Positions 29,132 through 38,808 are shown, counted from the first letter of the stretch. The stretch: DNA of 64,000 nt from Candidatus Thiodiazotropha sp. (ex Epidulcina cf. delphinae) (GCA_025656455.1 JAHXHS010000021.1:21044-85043), one strand, 5' to 3'. A program made the numbers and translations. The notes: generated by a model not told the origin, from the letters alone.

Positions 29132-30766
29132 ATGGTGACAGGCGACAGGCGCTACCGGTATGGCATAGCCCTCTACCTGCTGGTGACTCTGGGCATGACG
29201 AATGCAGCCGGCATCGTCGTGGAAGCGCAGCGGTTCGTCGTTCCCATTGAATCGGTGATTGCCGAGGGGCTGAGCCTCGACTGGCCACAGATAGAACGCT
29301 TCTATGAGACTCAGCAGAGCCGCTTTGTCTGGCACCAGGCAGGTCTATTGAGCGATCAGGGGGAGAAGCTGCTTCGCTGGTTGGCGTCGGCCGGCCTGGA
29401 GGGCCTGAGCCCGGGTGACTACCATGTGGATCGCCTGCGGGGTCTGAGCCATCAGGCCTCACCCGATGCAACGGTGATCAGGGAATTGCTGCTCACGGAT
29501 GGTTACCTTCGTTTGGCAAGAGATCTGCGCTATGGCCGTTTCGATGCAGCGGCATTGGACCCTCTTTGGCAGCTACCGACCGATGATTTCGATCCGCTGA
29601 ATGCGCTGATTACCGCACTTCGGCAGGGTGAATTCGAGCACCTGTTGGCAAACCTGAGTCCCAGGAGTGAAGCCTATCTCCAGCTCAAGGATGCGTTGGC
29701 CCACTATCGCGGGATTCAGCAGAGGGGAGGATGGAGAACGCTGCGGGTCAGTCAGATCTTGCGTCCCGGTGATCATCATCCGGCCGTGGCGGCGCTACGT
29801 GCAAGGTTAGCCATGGAAACGCCCGCGGGGGGAGAGGAGGCCGCAGGGCCGATGTATTACGATCAGGCCCTGGCGGCCTCGGTCAGACATTTTCAGCGAC
29901 GCCTCGGTCTACAGGATGACGGTGTCGTGGGACCGGCGACCCGACAGGCCCTCAACGATCCGGTGGAGACACGCATTGCCCAGATCCGCGCCAATCTGGA
30001 GCGCTGGCGCTGGCTGCCCCATGAACTGGAACAACAGCATCTGTTGGTGAATACGGCGGGCTTTGAGATCGCCCTCATCGACCAGGATCGGGTGGTATTT
30101 CACAAACGGACCGTCAACGGGCGGCAAGAGCGTCAAACCCCCTCTTTCGGCAGCCGGGTGACTCACCTGGTGGTGAATCCCCTGTGGACGGTGCCCAGGT
30201 CGATCGCCGTGCAGGATATGTTGCCTAAGCTACAGCAAGACCCAGACTTTCTACAACGCCTGCGAATCAGAGTCTACCGCCGCAACGGCGTTCGGTGGGA
30301 GGAGGTCGAGCCTGCCGCCATCGATTGGACGCAACATCATCAGGACAACTTTCCCTTTGTTTTGAAACAGGATGCAGGAGGAGGCAACAGTCTCGGCCGC
30401 ATCAAGTTTCACATGCCGAACCGGTATCAGATCTACCTTCACGACACCCCGGCGCAGGGCTTGTTCGAGCACCCGAACAGGGCCTTCAGCTCTGGATGTG
30501 TCAGGGTGGAGGCCGCCGATCAGTTGGCGCGGCTGCTGATGCGGCATGCCGGCTTTGTGGCGCAAGCGTGGTTTACCAAAGCCATGCGCACGGAAGATAC
30601 CTGGATTGCACCGCTGTCGAAGCCGATGCCGGTCTATCTCACCTATTTCACCAGTTGGGTGGACAGGGCAGGGGAGGTGCATTTTCGACCCGATATCTAT
30701 CAACGGGATAGCGATTTGCTGTTGGCTATGAGTGAGCGGGTCGGGCGTATGGCCGCACAATACTGA
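29132..30766 (+). CDS. L,D-transpeptidase of the YcbB (LdtD) family
   Basis: About 544 residues. An N-terminal signal segment (LYLLVTLGMTNAAG) leads to a scaffold domain, a peptidoglycan-binding domain at about 220-290 (LQDDGVVGPATRQALN) and the YkuD catalytic domain (about 310-490). The catalytic His and Cys are in IYLHDTPAQGLFEHPNRAFS and SGCVRVE. Such enzymes form 3-3 meso-DAP cross-links and substitute for penicillin-binding proteins under beta-lactam stress. ATG at 29132 and GTG at 29135 compete for the AGAGG site; TTG at 29117 is less likely. It is followed by a YcbK-type gene, the same order as ycbB-ycbK in E. coli. Confidence 0.95.
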   Translation: MVTGDRRYRYGIALYLLVTLGMTNAAGIVVEAQRFVVPIESVIAEGLSLDWPQIERFYETQQSRFVWHQAGLLSDQGEKLLRWLASAGLEGLSPGDYHVDRLRGLSHQASPDATVIRELLLTDGYLRLARDLRYGRFDAAALDPLWQLPTDDFDPLNALITALRQGEFEHLLANLSPRSEAYLQLKDALAHYRGIQQRGGWRTLRVSQILRPGDHHPAVAALRARLAMETPAGGEEAAGPMYYDQALAASVRHFQRRLGLQDDGVVGPATRQALNDPVETRIAQIRANLERWRWLPHELEQQHLLVNTAGFEIALIDQDRVVFHKRTVNGRQERQTPSFGSRVTHLVVNPLWTVPRSIAVQDMLPKLQQDPDFLQRLRIRVYRRNGVRWEEVEPAAIDWTQHHQDNFPFVLKQDAGGGNSLGRIKFHMPNRYQIYLHDTPAQGLFEHPNRAFSSGCVRVEAADQLARLLMRHAGFVAQAWFTKAMRTEDTWIAPLSKPMPVYLTYFTSWVDRAGEVHFRPDIYQRDSDLLLAMSERVGRMAAQY

Positions 30767-30916
30767 CCCTATTTGAGCGTTGCTCTTTTTTTCTGTGACT
30801 CAGGTCACGGGTCTGGCTATGCCTGGCCCGGTTTTGTTAATCTGCGTGTGGAATTTGTGCCGGCCCTGCCGACAATAGAGACCGACATCACTATTCCCAG
30901 GGGTTAACGAGATTCA

Positions 30917-31486
30917 ATGGCGCCGTCCCAACCATTTCTGCATCACCGGCCAAGATTGAGCAGGAGGCGCTTTGTTGCAGGCTGTGCCTCGATTGTCGGC
31001 CTATTCGCCACATCGCCGCTGCTGGCGGCCATTCCTTCCCAACAGAGCCGCACCTTGGCCTTCAGTCATACCCATACGGGTGAGCGTGAACGGGTCACCT
31101 ATTGGCGCGACGGCGACTATCTGGCGGAGGGCCTCGGGCTCCTCGATCGTTTGCTGAGGGATCACCGTAGCGGCGAGCGCACCCAGATGGACAGATCCCT
31201 TTTCGACATGCTCTATGCCTTGCAACTCAAGGTGGGTGAGCCCGGCGAATTCGAGATCATCTCCGCCTACCGTTCGCCCAAGACCAACGAAATGTTGCGC
31301 AACAAGAGCCGGGGAGTGGCGAAACGGAGTCTGCACATGCAGGGCAAGGCGATCGATATCCGCCTCGGCGGCTGTGACCTGAAACGGCTGCGCGATGCGG
31401 CTGTTGCGATGAAGGCCGGCGGTGTCGGTTTCTATCCTGGATCCAATTTCATCCATCTCGATAGGGGGCCGTTTCGCCATTGGTAG
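30917..31486 (+). CDS. YcbK/DUF882 family peptidase-like protein with Tat signal
   Basis: 189 residues. A twin-arginine signal (LSRRRFVAGCASIVG) sends the folded protein to the periplasm. The DUF882 domain is an M15-like zinc site: SLHMQGKAIDIRL carries the first His and Asp and FIHLDRG the second His. It is probably a murein carboxypeptidase or a binding relative, matching the L,D-transpeptidase just upstream, which shares strand and context. The 151-base gap and its own ribosome-like GGGG mean it may be transcribed with it or alone. Confidence 0.93.
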   Translation: MAPSQPFLHHRPRLSRRRFVAGCASIVGLFATSPLLAAIPSQQSRTLAFSHTHTGERERVTYWRDGDYLAEGLGLLDRLLRDHRSGERTQMDRSLFDMLYALQLKVGEPGEFEIISAYRSPKTNEMLRNKSRGVAKRSLHMQGKAIDIRLGGCDLKRLRDAAVAMKAGGVGFYPGSNFIHLDRGPFRHW

Positions 31487-31590
31487 CCGATGCGGTCAGC
31501 CGTATCGTCGGGTGTTGGGTCGAATCCTCGATCCAGCCGTGCCTGACGATTTTTTCATGTTCAAACCGATAACCGTAAACAGAGACAGCG

Positions 31591-32436
31591 ATGCCGGATA
31601 AAGAGAGTTCTTACACCCAGAAAGTGACATGGGTGGATGGGCTGGATGCCCACCGACAAGAGGTTCGTCAGGCCTACGCCAAGGTGGCGATTGCCGATAG
31701 TGAAAACAGCGCCTGTGGCAATGGCTCAAGTTGCTGCGGCGTCGCTGACGATAGTGCCATCAACACCCTGATTTCGACCCGTCTGGGGTATAGCCTGGAG
31801 GATCTTGCCAAAGCGCCGGACGGGGCCGATATGGGGCTGGGCTGCGGCAATCCAGGCGCAATCGCCTCGTTGCGGCCGGGCGAGATGGTGGTCGATCTCG
31901 GTTCGGGCGGTGGCTTCGACTGTTTTCTGGCGGCAGCCGAAGTTGGTGACGAGGGCGGCGTGATCGGTGTGGATATGACCCCCGACATGGTCTCTAAAGC
32001 GCGTGCCAACGCCCTGCGGGGGAAATACGCCAATGTCGAGTTTCGGCTGGGTGAAATCGAGCATCTGCCCATTGCTGACGACACGGCTGACGTGATTATC
32101 TCAAACTGTGTCATCAATCTCTCGCCCGATAAGGCCCAGGTATTCCGGGATGCCTTTCGGGTGTTGAAACCGGGCGGGCGGCTCGCCATTTCCGATGTGG
32201 TGGCAACCACGGAATTACCAGAGGCGATGCGCAACGATTCGCAATTGATTGCAGGCTGTATGGGCAATGCATCGTTGATCGAAGCGCTGGAAGGCTTGAT
32301 GAGGGAGGCAGGATTCATTTCGATATCCATCCAGCCGAAGGATGAATCCCGGGAGTTCATCCGCGATTGGGCCCCTGGGCTCGGTGTGGAGGAGTATGTG
32401 GTCGCCGCCACCATTGAAGCTGTGAAACCAGTTTGA
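31591..32436 (+). CDS. arsM: Arsenite S-adenosylmethyltransferase
   Basis: 281 residues. A SAM-binding domain with VVDLGSGGGFDCFLAAAEVG. The three cysteines needed to hold As(III) are in MGLGCGNPG, ISNCVINLSPDK and IAGCMGNASL, at spacings like those of ArsM. An extra cysteine pair (CGNGSSCCGV) near residue 50 is common in the family. The enzyme methylates arsenite to volatile or less toxic forms. No arsR or other ars gene is adjacent, so its regulation is not visible; the protein stands alone between the murein genes and psd. Confidence 0.95.
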   Translation: MPDKESSYTQKVTWVDGLDAHRQEVRQAYAKVAIADSENSACGNGSSCCGVADDSAINTLISTRLGYSLEDLAKAPDGADMGLGCGNPGAIASLRPGEMVVDLGSGGGFDCFLAAAEVGDEGGVIGVDMTPDMVSKARANALRGKYANVEFRLGEIEHLPIADDTADVIISNCVINLSPDKAQVFRDAFRVLKPGGRLAISDVVATTELPEAMRNDSQLIAGCMGNASLIEALEGLMREAGFISISIQPKDESREFIRDWAPGLGVEEYVVAATIEAVKPV

Positions 32437-32447
32437 AAAACTACGAT

Positions 32448-32474
32448 GTAGGGTGCGGCCCTGCCGCACCCTAC
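32448..32474. terminator. Perfect palindrome between arsM and psd (GTAGGGTGCGGC family, possible two-way terminator)
   Basis: GTAGGGTGCGGC-CCT-GCCGCACCCTAC has perfect 12-base arms and a 3-base loop. It sits 11 bases past the arsM stop and 24 bases from the stop of the convergent psd. There is no T-run. It shares its sequence with the repeats at 16974, 17144 and 63806, so it is a member of a dispersed family that may have been recruited as a 3' end for both genes. Confidence 0.65.
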
Positions 32475-32498
32475 CCAAGATTCCTTGCTAAGCTGAAC

Positions 32499-33401
32499 TC
32501 AGGTAACAGCCGCAATGGCTTCACCCATCTTGGTCGCTGTTCCGTTGGTGAAGTCGTCAACCCACTCAACTGCATCCTTACCGAACAGCAGGATGACCGT
32601 GGAGCCCATGTTGAATCGTCCCATCTCATCACCTTTTTCCAAGGCGATGGTGGTTGGCTCTGGTTGTTGTCCGTAGCGCCAGGTGCGGACGCGTTGGCGC
32701 GCGGGGGTGACGGGGCCGGCCCAGACGGTCTCGATGCTGGAGACGAAGATCGCGCCTATCAGAATCATCGCCATGGGACCGATGTCTGTGTCGAACAGAC
32801 TGATCACCCTCTCGTTGCGGGCAAACAGTCTCGGCACTCTTTGGCAGGTGGTTTCATTGACGCTGAACAGTCGCCCCGGCACATGCACCATCTTTTTCAA
32901 TCTCCCTCCACAGGGCATGTGCACCCGGTGGTAGTCGCGGGGTGACAGGTAGATGGTGGCGAAGCTGCCCGCTTCGAAAAGGCGGCTCATCTCCAGGTCG
33001 CCGCCGACCAGCTCGCGCAGGGAATAGTCATGGCCCTTGGCTTGAAACAGGTAGCCATCCTCGATCTCTCCGGCCTGGCTCAGGGTGCCGTCGGCCGGAC
33101 AGGCGATCAGATCATCCTCTTGGGTGACCGGACGAGCTTCAGGGTGTAGGGCGCGAGTGAAGAAGTCGTTGAAACTGCGGTATTTGGCGGGATCGCTCTC
33201 CAGGGCCTCTTGCATGTCGACTCGATACCCATCGATCGCCCGGCGGATCAGCGTCTCCCTGATCCCTCTTGCCTCGATACGGGTAATGCCGTGCATCAGC
33301 CATGACAGCAGATGGTGAGGCAAGAGGTACTGCAGACCGACAAAAAGGGTCGCTGCGATCTTCATGGGGGCGCTGTCGCGGGGTGCGGCGGGTCGGTTCA
33401 T
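32499..33401 (-). CDS. psd: Phosphatidylserine decarboxylase proenzyme
   Basis: 300 residues. It converts phosphatidylserine to phosphatidylethanolamine at the inner membrane. The self-cleavage motif is GRFNMGSTVILL, in which the Ser of GST becomes the pyruvoyl group; the family consensus is LGST, here MGST. HDYSLRELVGG and YLSPRDYHRVHMPCGGRL (the His triad region) are typical. Starts at 33401 or at the ATG at 33365, which better matches the family N-terminus (FVGLQYLLPHHLLSWL); neither has a strong ribosome site. It is upstream of, and on the same strand as, nothing related. Confidence 0.97.
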   Translation of the reverse strand: MNRPAAPRDSAPMKIAATLFVGLQYLLPHHLLSWLMHGITRIEARGIRETLIRRAIDGYRVDMQEALESDPAKYRSFNDFFTRALHPEARPVTQEDDLIACPADGTLSQAGEIEDGYLFQAKGHDYSLRELVGGDLEMSRLFEAGSFATIYLSPRDYHRVHMPCGGRLKKMVHVPGRLFSVNETTCQRVPRLFARNERVISLFDTDIGPMAMILIGAIFVSSIETVWAGPVTPARQRVRTWRYGQQPEPTTIALEKGDEMGRFNMGSTVILLFGKDAVEWVDDFTNGTATKMGEAIAAVT

Positions 33402-33453
33402 CCGGATATCACCAATCGGTATTGAGACACTACGCTGCTGGTCCGATCGGGGG

Positions 33454-34641
33454 TCATCCGTCTGATGACAGGGCCTGCTGTACAGCCGTCAGGGCGGCCC
33501 CGGTAGTGATCGGTGCATTCAGGTCGCTCAGTACGGCCTCCAGGGCGCCGACGCAAAGCAGGATATTCTCGGCCCTGGCGCTGTGTCCCATCAGGCCGAT
33601 TCGCCAGACCTTGCCTGCCAGGGCGCCGAGACCGGCGCCGATTTCCAGGTTGTATTCATTCAGCAAGCGGCCGCGTACGGTGGCATCATCCACGCCTTGT
33701 GGAATGGAGACGGCATTGAGCTGTGGCAGCCGATGGGATTCATCGACGATGAAACTGAGCCCCATTGCCTCGAGTCCCGCCTTGAGTGTGGTGTGCATTT
33801 TGTTGTGGCGCGCCCAGGCATTCTCCACTCCCTCCTGCTGCAGGATGCATAGCGACTCATGCAGACCGTACAAGGCATTCACCGGCGCGGTATGGTGATA
33901 GGCGCGTTTTTGGCCGCTGCCCCAGTAGCCCATCACCAGATTCAGATCGAGAAACCAGCTTTGCACCTTACGTTGCCGGTTGCGGACCTTCTCCAAGGCT
34001 CTCTCGTTGAAGCTGATGGGAGAGATGCCGGGGGTGCAAGATAGGCATTTCTGCGTGCCTGAGTAGATGGTGTCGATCTCCCATTCGTCAACCCTCAGTT
34101 CGCTGCCGCCCAGGGAAGTCACCGCGTCTACGATGGTGAGGCAGTCGTGTCGATGGGCGAGTTCGACCAGCTCCTTTACGTCGGATCGAGCCCCGGTAGA
34201 GGTCTCGGCATGGACAAAGGCAAGGATCTTGGCGTCGCTGTGACTCGCGAGTGCAGCCTCGACCTTTTCCAGGCTGACCGCCTTGCCCCACTCATCCTCG
34301 ACCATTACCGGCACACCACCGCAACGTTCCACATTCTCTTTCATGCGACCGCCAAACACCCCGTTTTGACAGACGACCACCTTGTCGCCCGGTTCCACCA
34401 GGTTGGCGAAACAGGTCTCCATTCCGGCCGACCCTGGGGCTGAGACAGGCATGGTCAAGGGATTTTCGGTTTGAAATGTCTCTTGAAGCAATGCTTTGGT
34501 CTGCTCCATCATCTCCACGAAGACCGGGTCCAGATGGCCGATGGTGGGTCGCGACAGGGCCTCGAGTATGCGTGGATGTACATCGGATGGACCTGGGCCC
34601 ATCAGGGTGCGCACAGGTGGATTGAAACTTGGTGTTGTCAT
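33454..34641 (-). CDS. Alanine/serine-glyoxylate aminotransferase family protein (class V, PLP)
   Basis: 395 residues. The start MGPGPSDVHPRILEALSRPTI with GHLD is the class V signature; APGSAGMETCFANLVEPGDK binds the PLP phosphate; and the PLP lysine is in IYSGTQKCLSCTPG. The pattern fits archaeal-type and AGXT-like enzymes that use alanine or serine with glyoxylate. The exact amino donor is not determinable from sequence. The 52-base gap to psd suggests it may share its transcript. Confidence 0.93.
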   Translation of the reverse strand: MTTPSFNPPVRTLMGPGPSDVHPRILEALSRPTIGHLDPVFVEMMEQTKALLQETFQTENPLTMPVSAPGSAGMETCFANLVEPGDKVVVCQNGVFGGRMKENVERCGGVPVMVEDEWGKAVSLEKVEAALASHSDAKILAFVHAETSTGARSDVKELVELAHRHDCLTIVDAVTSLGGSELRVDEWEIDTIYSGTQKCLSCTPGISPISFNERALEKVRNRQRKVQSWFLDLNLVMGYWGSGQKRAYHHTAPVNALYGLHESLCILQQEGVENAWARHNKMHTTLKAGLEAMGLSFIVDESHRLPQLNAVSIPQGVDDATVRGRLLNEYNLEIGAGLGALAGKVWRIGLMGHSARAENILLCVGALEAVLSDLNAPITTGAALTAVQQALSSDG

Positions 34642-35047
34642 GCGAATGCCTTTGGTTATTGCTTTGAATCCGAGGTCTCCGGTGTTCGTGTGGGCCGGAG
34701 TGGCCTGCGGTTTAAGGCTGCAGAGTATAAGTGGCGATTCGATTCGGCATCAAGCTCGGTTTGATTCTCCTCCGCTAAACCGGTCCGTTTTCCACCCTTT
34801 TTTTGCCCGACTGAAATGGTCGGGCATGTATTTCCGTGGCAGTTCTGGCTTAAATGTTTTTCCCTGGTATTATCCCCCTTCGTCCGAATTAGTCGTTATT
34901 TGCCTAAATTTGAGTTGTTTCAGGTGCTTGAGTGCAAGTGGCCGCGATTTGTGAAGCTGATCAGTCTGATATGTGATCCAGTTCCTCATAGGAAGACAGG
35001 GTATGCCGTTAGCCTATGCAGGAATGACGGAACCGAGGCCACGGGTA
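34642..35047. other. Gap between the divergent aminotransferase and lipoprotein genes
   Basis: No coding frame that I trust. It contains a dyad GCCCGAC-TGAAATG-GTCGGGC at 34805-34825 preceded by a T-run on the plus strand, which does not work as a terminator in either direction. The promoters of the divergent genes must lie here. Confidence 0.4.
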
Positions 35048-36280
35048 ATGAAATCTATAAAGGCGAGTGTCACGACAATCATGTTGTCTCTGCTCCTCAG
35101 TGCGTGCGGAGGCGAGAGCGCTGATCCCGAATCGAATGAAGTTGCCAATAATTCAGTCCAAGACACCGTAGTTTCCAGTGGCGGCGACACCGACGATGCC
35201 CCGGATCAAGAGAGCGATACACCGCCGCCGCAAGAGGAGAATCCAAGCAACGGCGGACAGGAAGAGACGGTCGTCGTTCCTCCCGCACCCACACCGCCTG
35301 CCCCGACCCCGACGCAGCCAACGAATCCTGTGGAAACCCCCTCGACCGGCGATGATGACCAGCAGCAACCCCCACCGGCCGATGACCAGGAGCCAGAGCC
35401 TGCGCCGGCTGATGATGACCAAGCTACCGATCCCGAACCGGCGCCGCAACCCGTGCTTGGCGCCGCCAGCCTCACCTCTGCGACTATCGCTGACGGCAAT
35501 GTGACGCTGAGTTGGGTTCAGACCAATTCCGATCCTGAAGGCGGTTACGATATCGTGATCGATGGGGTCGATACCGGTCCCCAATACCGCACCACCGCTA
35601 CCTCCACCACGATTGGCGGAGTGGATGTCTCGATCGGTCACTGCTTCATCGTCGAGGCCCGTTACACGGACACATCAGAGTTTTTGCGGTCGAACGAAAT
35701 GTGCACCGACGCCCAGCAGCCCGCCAATCAGGCCCCCGTGATCAGCGGCAATCCTGCGGCAGCCGTGGTTGTGGGTGAATTGTACAGTTTCACGCCGACG
35801 GCATCTGACGCCGACAATGACGGCCTGACCTTTTCCGTGGCGAACTTGCCGGCCTGGGCGGACTTCAATACAGCGAACGGCACACTGAGTGGTTCGCCCG
35901 CCGCGCAGAATGAAGGTGCATACAACAATATCCTTATCACCGTATCGGATGGCGCCGATAGCAATACATTGGCCGGTTTCAGCATTTCAGTGAATGCCGC
36001 CGCTGCAACAACGGGTTCAATGGCATTACGCTGGATTGCGCCGGCGACCCGTACTGACAAATCGGTATTGAATCTTGCCGATATCGAAGGGTATCGCATC
36101 TACATCGGCACCACCCGGGATAACCTACAGATGCGCTATGATCTGCAGGGCGGCGGCCTGACCTCGTACACCGTGAATGACTATGAACTCGGCGACTACT
36201 ATGTAGCGATAACCGCCTACGACTATAGCGGAAACATGAGTGGTTATTCGAATGTCGTTCAAAAGACGGTGGAGAACTGA
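35048..36280 (+). CDS. Exported lipoprotein with proline-rich stalk, Fn3-like and putative Ig domains
   Basis: 410 residues from the ATG at 35048, chosen because it opens on a lipoprotein signal peptide: MLSLLLSACGG, lipid-carrying Cys20. There follows a Pro/Asp/Glu/Thr-rich unstructured stretch (about 25-140), typical of a flexible stalk, then two or three beta domains: an Fn3-like unit (about 145-225), a putative Ig or cadherin-like unit with SDADNDGLTFSVANLPAWAD, and a C-terminal Fn3-like unit ending YYVAITAYDYSGNMSGYSN. Role unknown; probably a surface or outer-membrane adhesion or scaffold protein. The stalk is compositionally biased, so its length may vary between strains. Confidence 0.85.
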   Translation: MKSIKASVTTIMLSLLLSACGGESADPESNEVANNSVQDTVVSSGGDTDDAPDQESDTPPPQEENPSNGGQEETVVVPPAPTPPAPTPTQPTNPVETPSTGDDDQQQPPPADDQEPEPAPADDDQATDPEPAPQPVLGAASLTSATIADGNVTLSWVQTNSDPEGGYDIVIDGVDTGPQYRTTATSTTIGGVDVSIGHCFIVEARYTDTSEFLRSNEMCTDAQQPANQAPVISGNPAAAVVVGELYSFTPTASDADNDGLTFSVANLPAWADFNTANGTLSGSPAAQNEGAYNNILITVSDGADSNTLAGFSISVNAAAATTGSMALRWIAPATRTDKSVLNLADIEGYRIYIGTTRDNLQMRYDLQGGGLTSYTVNDYELGDYYVAITAYDYSGNMSGYSNVVQKTVEN

Positions 36281-36330
36281 TAGGGAATCGATGCCGGCGC
36301 AGTATCTACTGCGATATGACTGATCCGAGA

Positions 36331-36367
36331 ATCCCTGAAGGATGCCCTTCAGGGATTTTTCTTTTTT
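36331..36367 (+). terminator. Rho-independent terminator of the lipoprotein gene
   Basis: ATCCCTGAAGG-ATG-CCCTTCAGGGAT is an 11-base stem with a short loop, followed by TTTTTCTTTTTT. This is a textbook factor-independent terminator 50 bases after the lipoprotein stop. Confidence 0.92.
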
Positions 36368-36609
36368 AGATGATTCGATGATTGATTCGTGTGGTGTATC
36401 ATACGGATGGGTGATACACCACGCTAGAAATAGGGCTTTGTTGGGAACGGGGGGAGGGATGGACAATCCGCAAAGGGTCTCCATACGGTTACTGACGAAA
36501 AGCGGATATCTCCAGCATAACAGGTCGGATATGCTGCTATAGCGCGATAAATGGGCACTTGCCTCAGGGAAGAATCATGATATGGAATATGTGAGTTGGC
36601 GCGTCGAAG

Positions 36610-38808
36610 ATGTATGAGTCATTTTTCGGATTCAAGGATACTCCGTTTCGACTGAGTGCGGATGAGAGGTTTCGCTATGCTCATCACAACTATTTAAGGG
36701 CTTCCGCCTACCTGGCTTATGCCTTGGAGCAGGGCGAAGGTTTCGTCATGATTACCGGGCAGCCGGGTTCAGGCAAAACCACCCTGATCAGGGATATCCT
36801 TGCTGAAATCGATGTCTCGAAAATCCTCGCCATCAATCTGGTGACGAGTCAATTGCAGGCGGAGGAGCTACTCAGGAAGGTGGCGTTGGAGTACGGCCTG
36901 CCTGCGCAGACGTATGACAAGGCAACACTCCTTACGAGTATTCATAACCATATTGTGGATCTGCATCAAAAGGGAATGCGTTCGATCCTGTTTCTTGACG
37001 AGGCGCAGAATCTGTCTGTTAGCGGACTTGAAGAGCTGCGTCTGCTGTCGAATCTGCAAGCGGGTAGACATTCGTTATTGCAAATTGTGCTCATCGGTCA
37101 TGACGAATTACGAGGGCTTGTTCTGGGGCCCGGCATGGAGCACTTTCAACAGCGACTGATAGCGACCTGCCAAATAGAGCCGATGACGGTTGAACAGGCA
37201 AAGGGATATGTCACCCATCGGCTTGGGCTTGTTGGTTGGAATAACGACCCGAGTTTTCAACAACAGGTTTTTCCCCTGCTTCACCTTGCCACCCAAGGCG
37301 TACCCAGAAAGATCAATCATTTGATGAGCCGTCTATTGCTGTTTGCGGCACTGGAAAATAAGCATCTGCTGGGTGATGAAGATGTCCTTGTCGTGATTCG
37401 GGAATTGGTCGATGAGTACCGTTTGACATTGAGGAACGGAGAGTCCTATGAGGCGTTCGAGGAGAGATACAGAGAAGAGAGGATCGTAACCGGCCAGGCA
37501 GATGACGCCAGTGAAGTCATCACCGATCAGTGCGAGGGTGATGAGAGCCTTGCCTTGGATAGTGATGACACATTGGATATACCAGATACGGACTGGCTGA
37601 GTTGGAGCGATGAGGCGCAAGGTGATGGTGAAACAGCGCTGCCGCCGGTGAGGAGTGATCTGCAACAGACACACACCGCGGCAGTGGACGGGATTGATGA
37701 TCCAAACCAGGATTGGCGCGAGATGGAGTCTGCTGATATTCATCCATCGATTGATTGGGATGATTCAGGTTCCGGGCCGGTTTCCGAGGCGGATGGTAGC
37801 GATGAGGATGAGCATCAATGGGGCGGTGTCTGGTGGATGTCCAGAGGCGATGGCCGGAGGTCATCGAATCCAATGGTCATACCGCCCAACTCAGAGAATG
37901 GCTCGCGTCAACGTTCATTCAGTTGGTCGGAAATCACCGGCGCCAGCAGGAGTCATCTCCATGGCAATCTGAGTCTGCCTTCTGTGTGGGTGGAAGGATG
38001 TCCTGATATACCGCATGCCCGGCTTTCCGCTGCTCCGTCCAATAACGAATCCAGTGGTCAAAAGGGGAAGACTAGACGATCTCTTCTACGCCTGTTCTAT
38101 CTGCTGCTGTTCGGGGCCTCTGTATTGCTTCTCGTGCAGTTTTCGCCATCCGGGCCTCAATGGCGTTGGCAAGAGATTAAAGAGTATCTTATCGAACGGC
38201 TGAACTCCGACAGGCTATCGAAAACCGCGATACTGATGGGTTGGGGAATTGAGGTGGAAGATGTTACCGCCTTAGATGGTGCAAGGTCTGATAGTGAAGC
38301 ATTCGGGCGACAAGCGCCGGATGTCGGGCATGGCATCGACAGCAATGATCAGATGGAAGAGGAAGATGGATACGCTATGCATTTAAACGGTGTTGACCGG
38401 GTTATGCAAGAGAGACAGATAGATGATGAAGCTATAGCGATCGTCCCTGAGATGATCGAGCTGGCAAGGCGCAATTACATCTTCTTCGAATTTAATAGAG
38501 TCGATATACCGACAGAGTATCTGCCTCTTCTGCGCGCCATTCTCGAAAAAATAGCCGCTGAGGAGACGACCTTTCTCAAGATAACCGGTTTTGCGGACTC
38601 ATATGGAAACCGAAAATATAACGACCGTCTCTCATTGAGACGCGCTGAACGGGTTTCCCGGTTTTTCAAAGAGCAAGGTATCGCGGGGAGTCGTTTGCAT
38701 GTGGAGGGTGTGGGACCTGTGGAAGTCGAGGCATTGTCTGAGGATACAATCATCAAGCCAAGTGATGAGGGGAGAAGGGTTGAGTTGATGATTTTTCCAC
38801 AAAAATGA
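36610..38808 (+). CDS. ExeA-type AAA ATPase fused via a membrane segment to an OmpA peptidoglycan-binding domain
   Basis: 732 residues. Residues 1-265 are an ExeA/GspA-like ATPase (start YESFFGFKDTPFRLSADERF; Walker A GQPGSGKTT at 50-58; Walker B SILFLDEAQ at 125-133). The family includes the ATPase found with exosortase/PEP-CTERM systems (TIGR03015). A long acidic linker follows (about 285-485). One membrane helix (LLRLFYLLLFGASVLLLVQF, about 490-512) leads to a periplasmic OmpA domain (about 620-732, FFEFNRVDIPTEYLPLLRAI; ITGFADSYGNRKYNDRLSLR). Such a fusion couples cytosolic ATP use to cell-wall anchoring, as ExeAB does. Two VPLPA-CTERM genes follow. Confidence 0.9.
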   Translation: MYESFFGFKDTPFRLSADERFRYAHHNYLRASAYLAYALEQGEGFVMITGQPGSGKTTLIRDILAEIDVSKILAINLVTSQLQAEELLRKVALEYGLPAQTYDKATLLTSIHNHIVDLHQKGMRSILFLDEAQNLSVSGLEELRLLSNLQAGRHSLLQIVLIGHDELRGLVLGPGMEHFQQRLIATCQIEPMTVEQAKGYVTHRLGLVGWNNDPSFQQQVFPLLHLATQGVPRKINHLMSRLLLFAALENKHLLGDEDVLVVIRELVDEYRLTLRNGESYEAFEERYREERIVTGQADDASEVITDQCEGDESLALDSDDTLDIPDTDWLSWSDEAQGDGETALPPVRSDLQQTHTAAVDGIDDPNQDWREMESADIHPSIDWDDSGSGPVSEADGSDEDEHQWGGVWWMSRGDGRRSSNPMVIPPNSENGSRQRSFSWSEITGASRSHLHGNLSLPSVWVEGCPDIPHARLSAAPSNNESSGQKGKTRRSLLRLFYLLLFGASVLLLVQFSPSGPQWRWQEIKEYLIERLNSDRLSKTAILMGWGIEVEDVTALDGARSDSEAFGRQAPDVGHGIDSNDQMEEEDGYAMHLNGVDRVMQERQIDDEAIAIVPEMIELARRNYIFFEFNRVDIPTEYLPLLRAILEKIAAEETTFLKITGFADSYGNRKYNDRLSLRRAERVSRFFKEQGIAGSRLHVEGVGPVEVEALSEDTIIKPSDEGRRVELMIFPQK

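Noticed and set aside
31674..32414. 246-codon minus-strand open frame opposite arsM
   Set aside because: arsM has all SAM and cysteine motifs on the plus strand; the antisense product is Ser/Arg-rich and unmatched.
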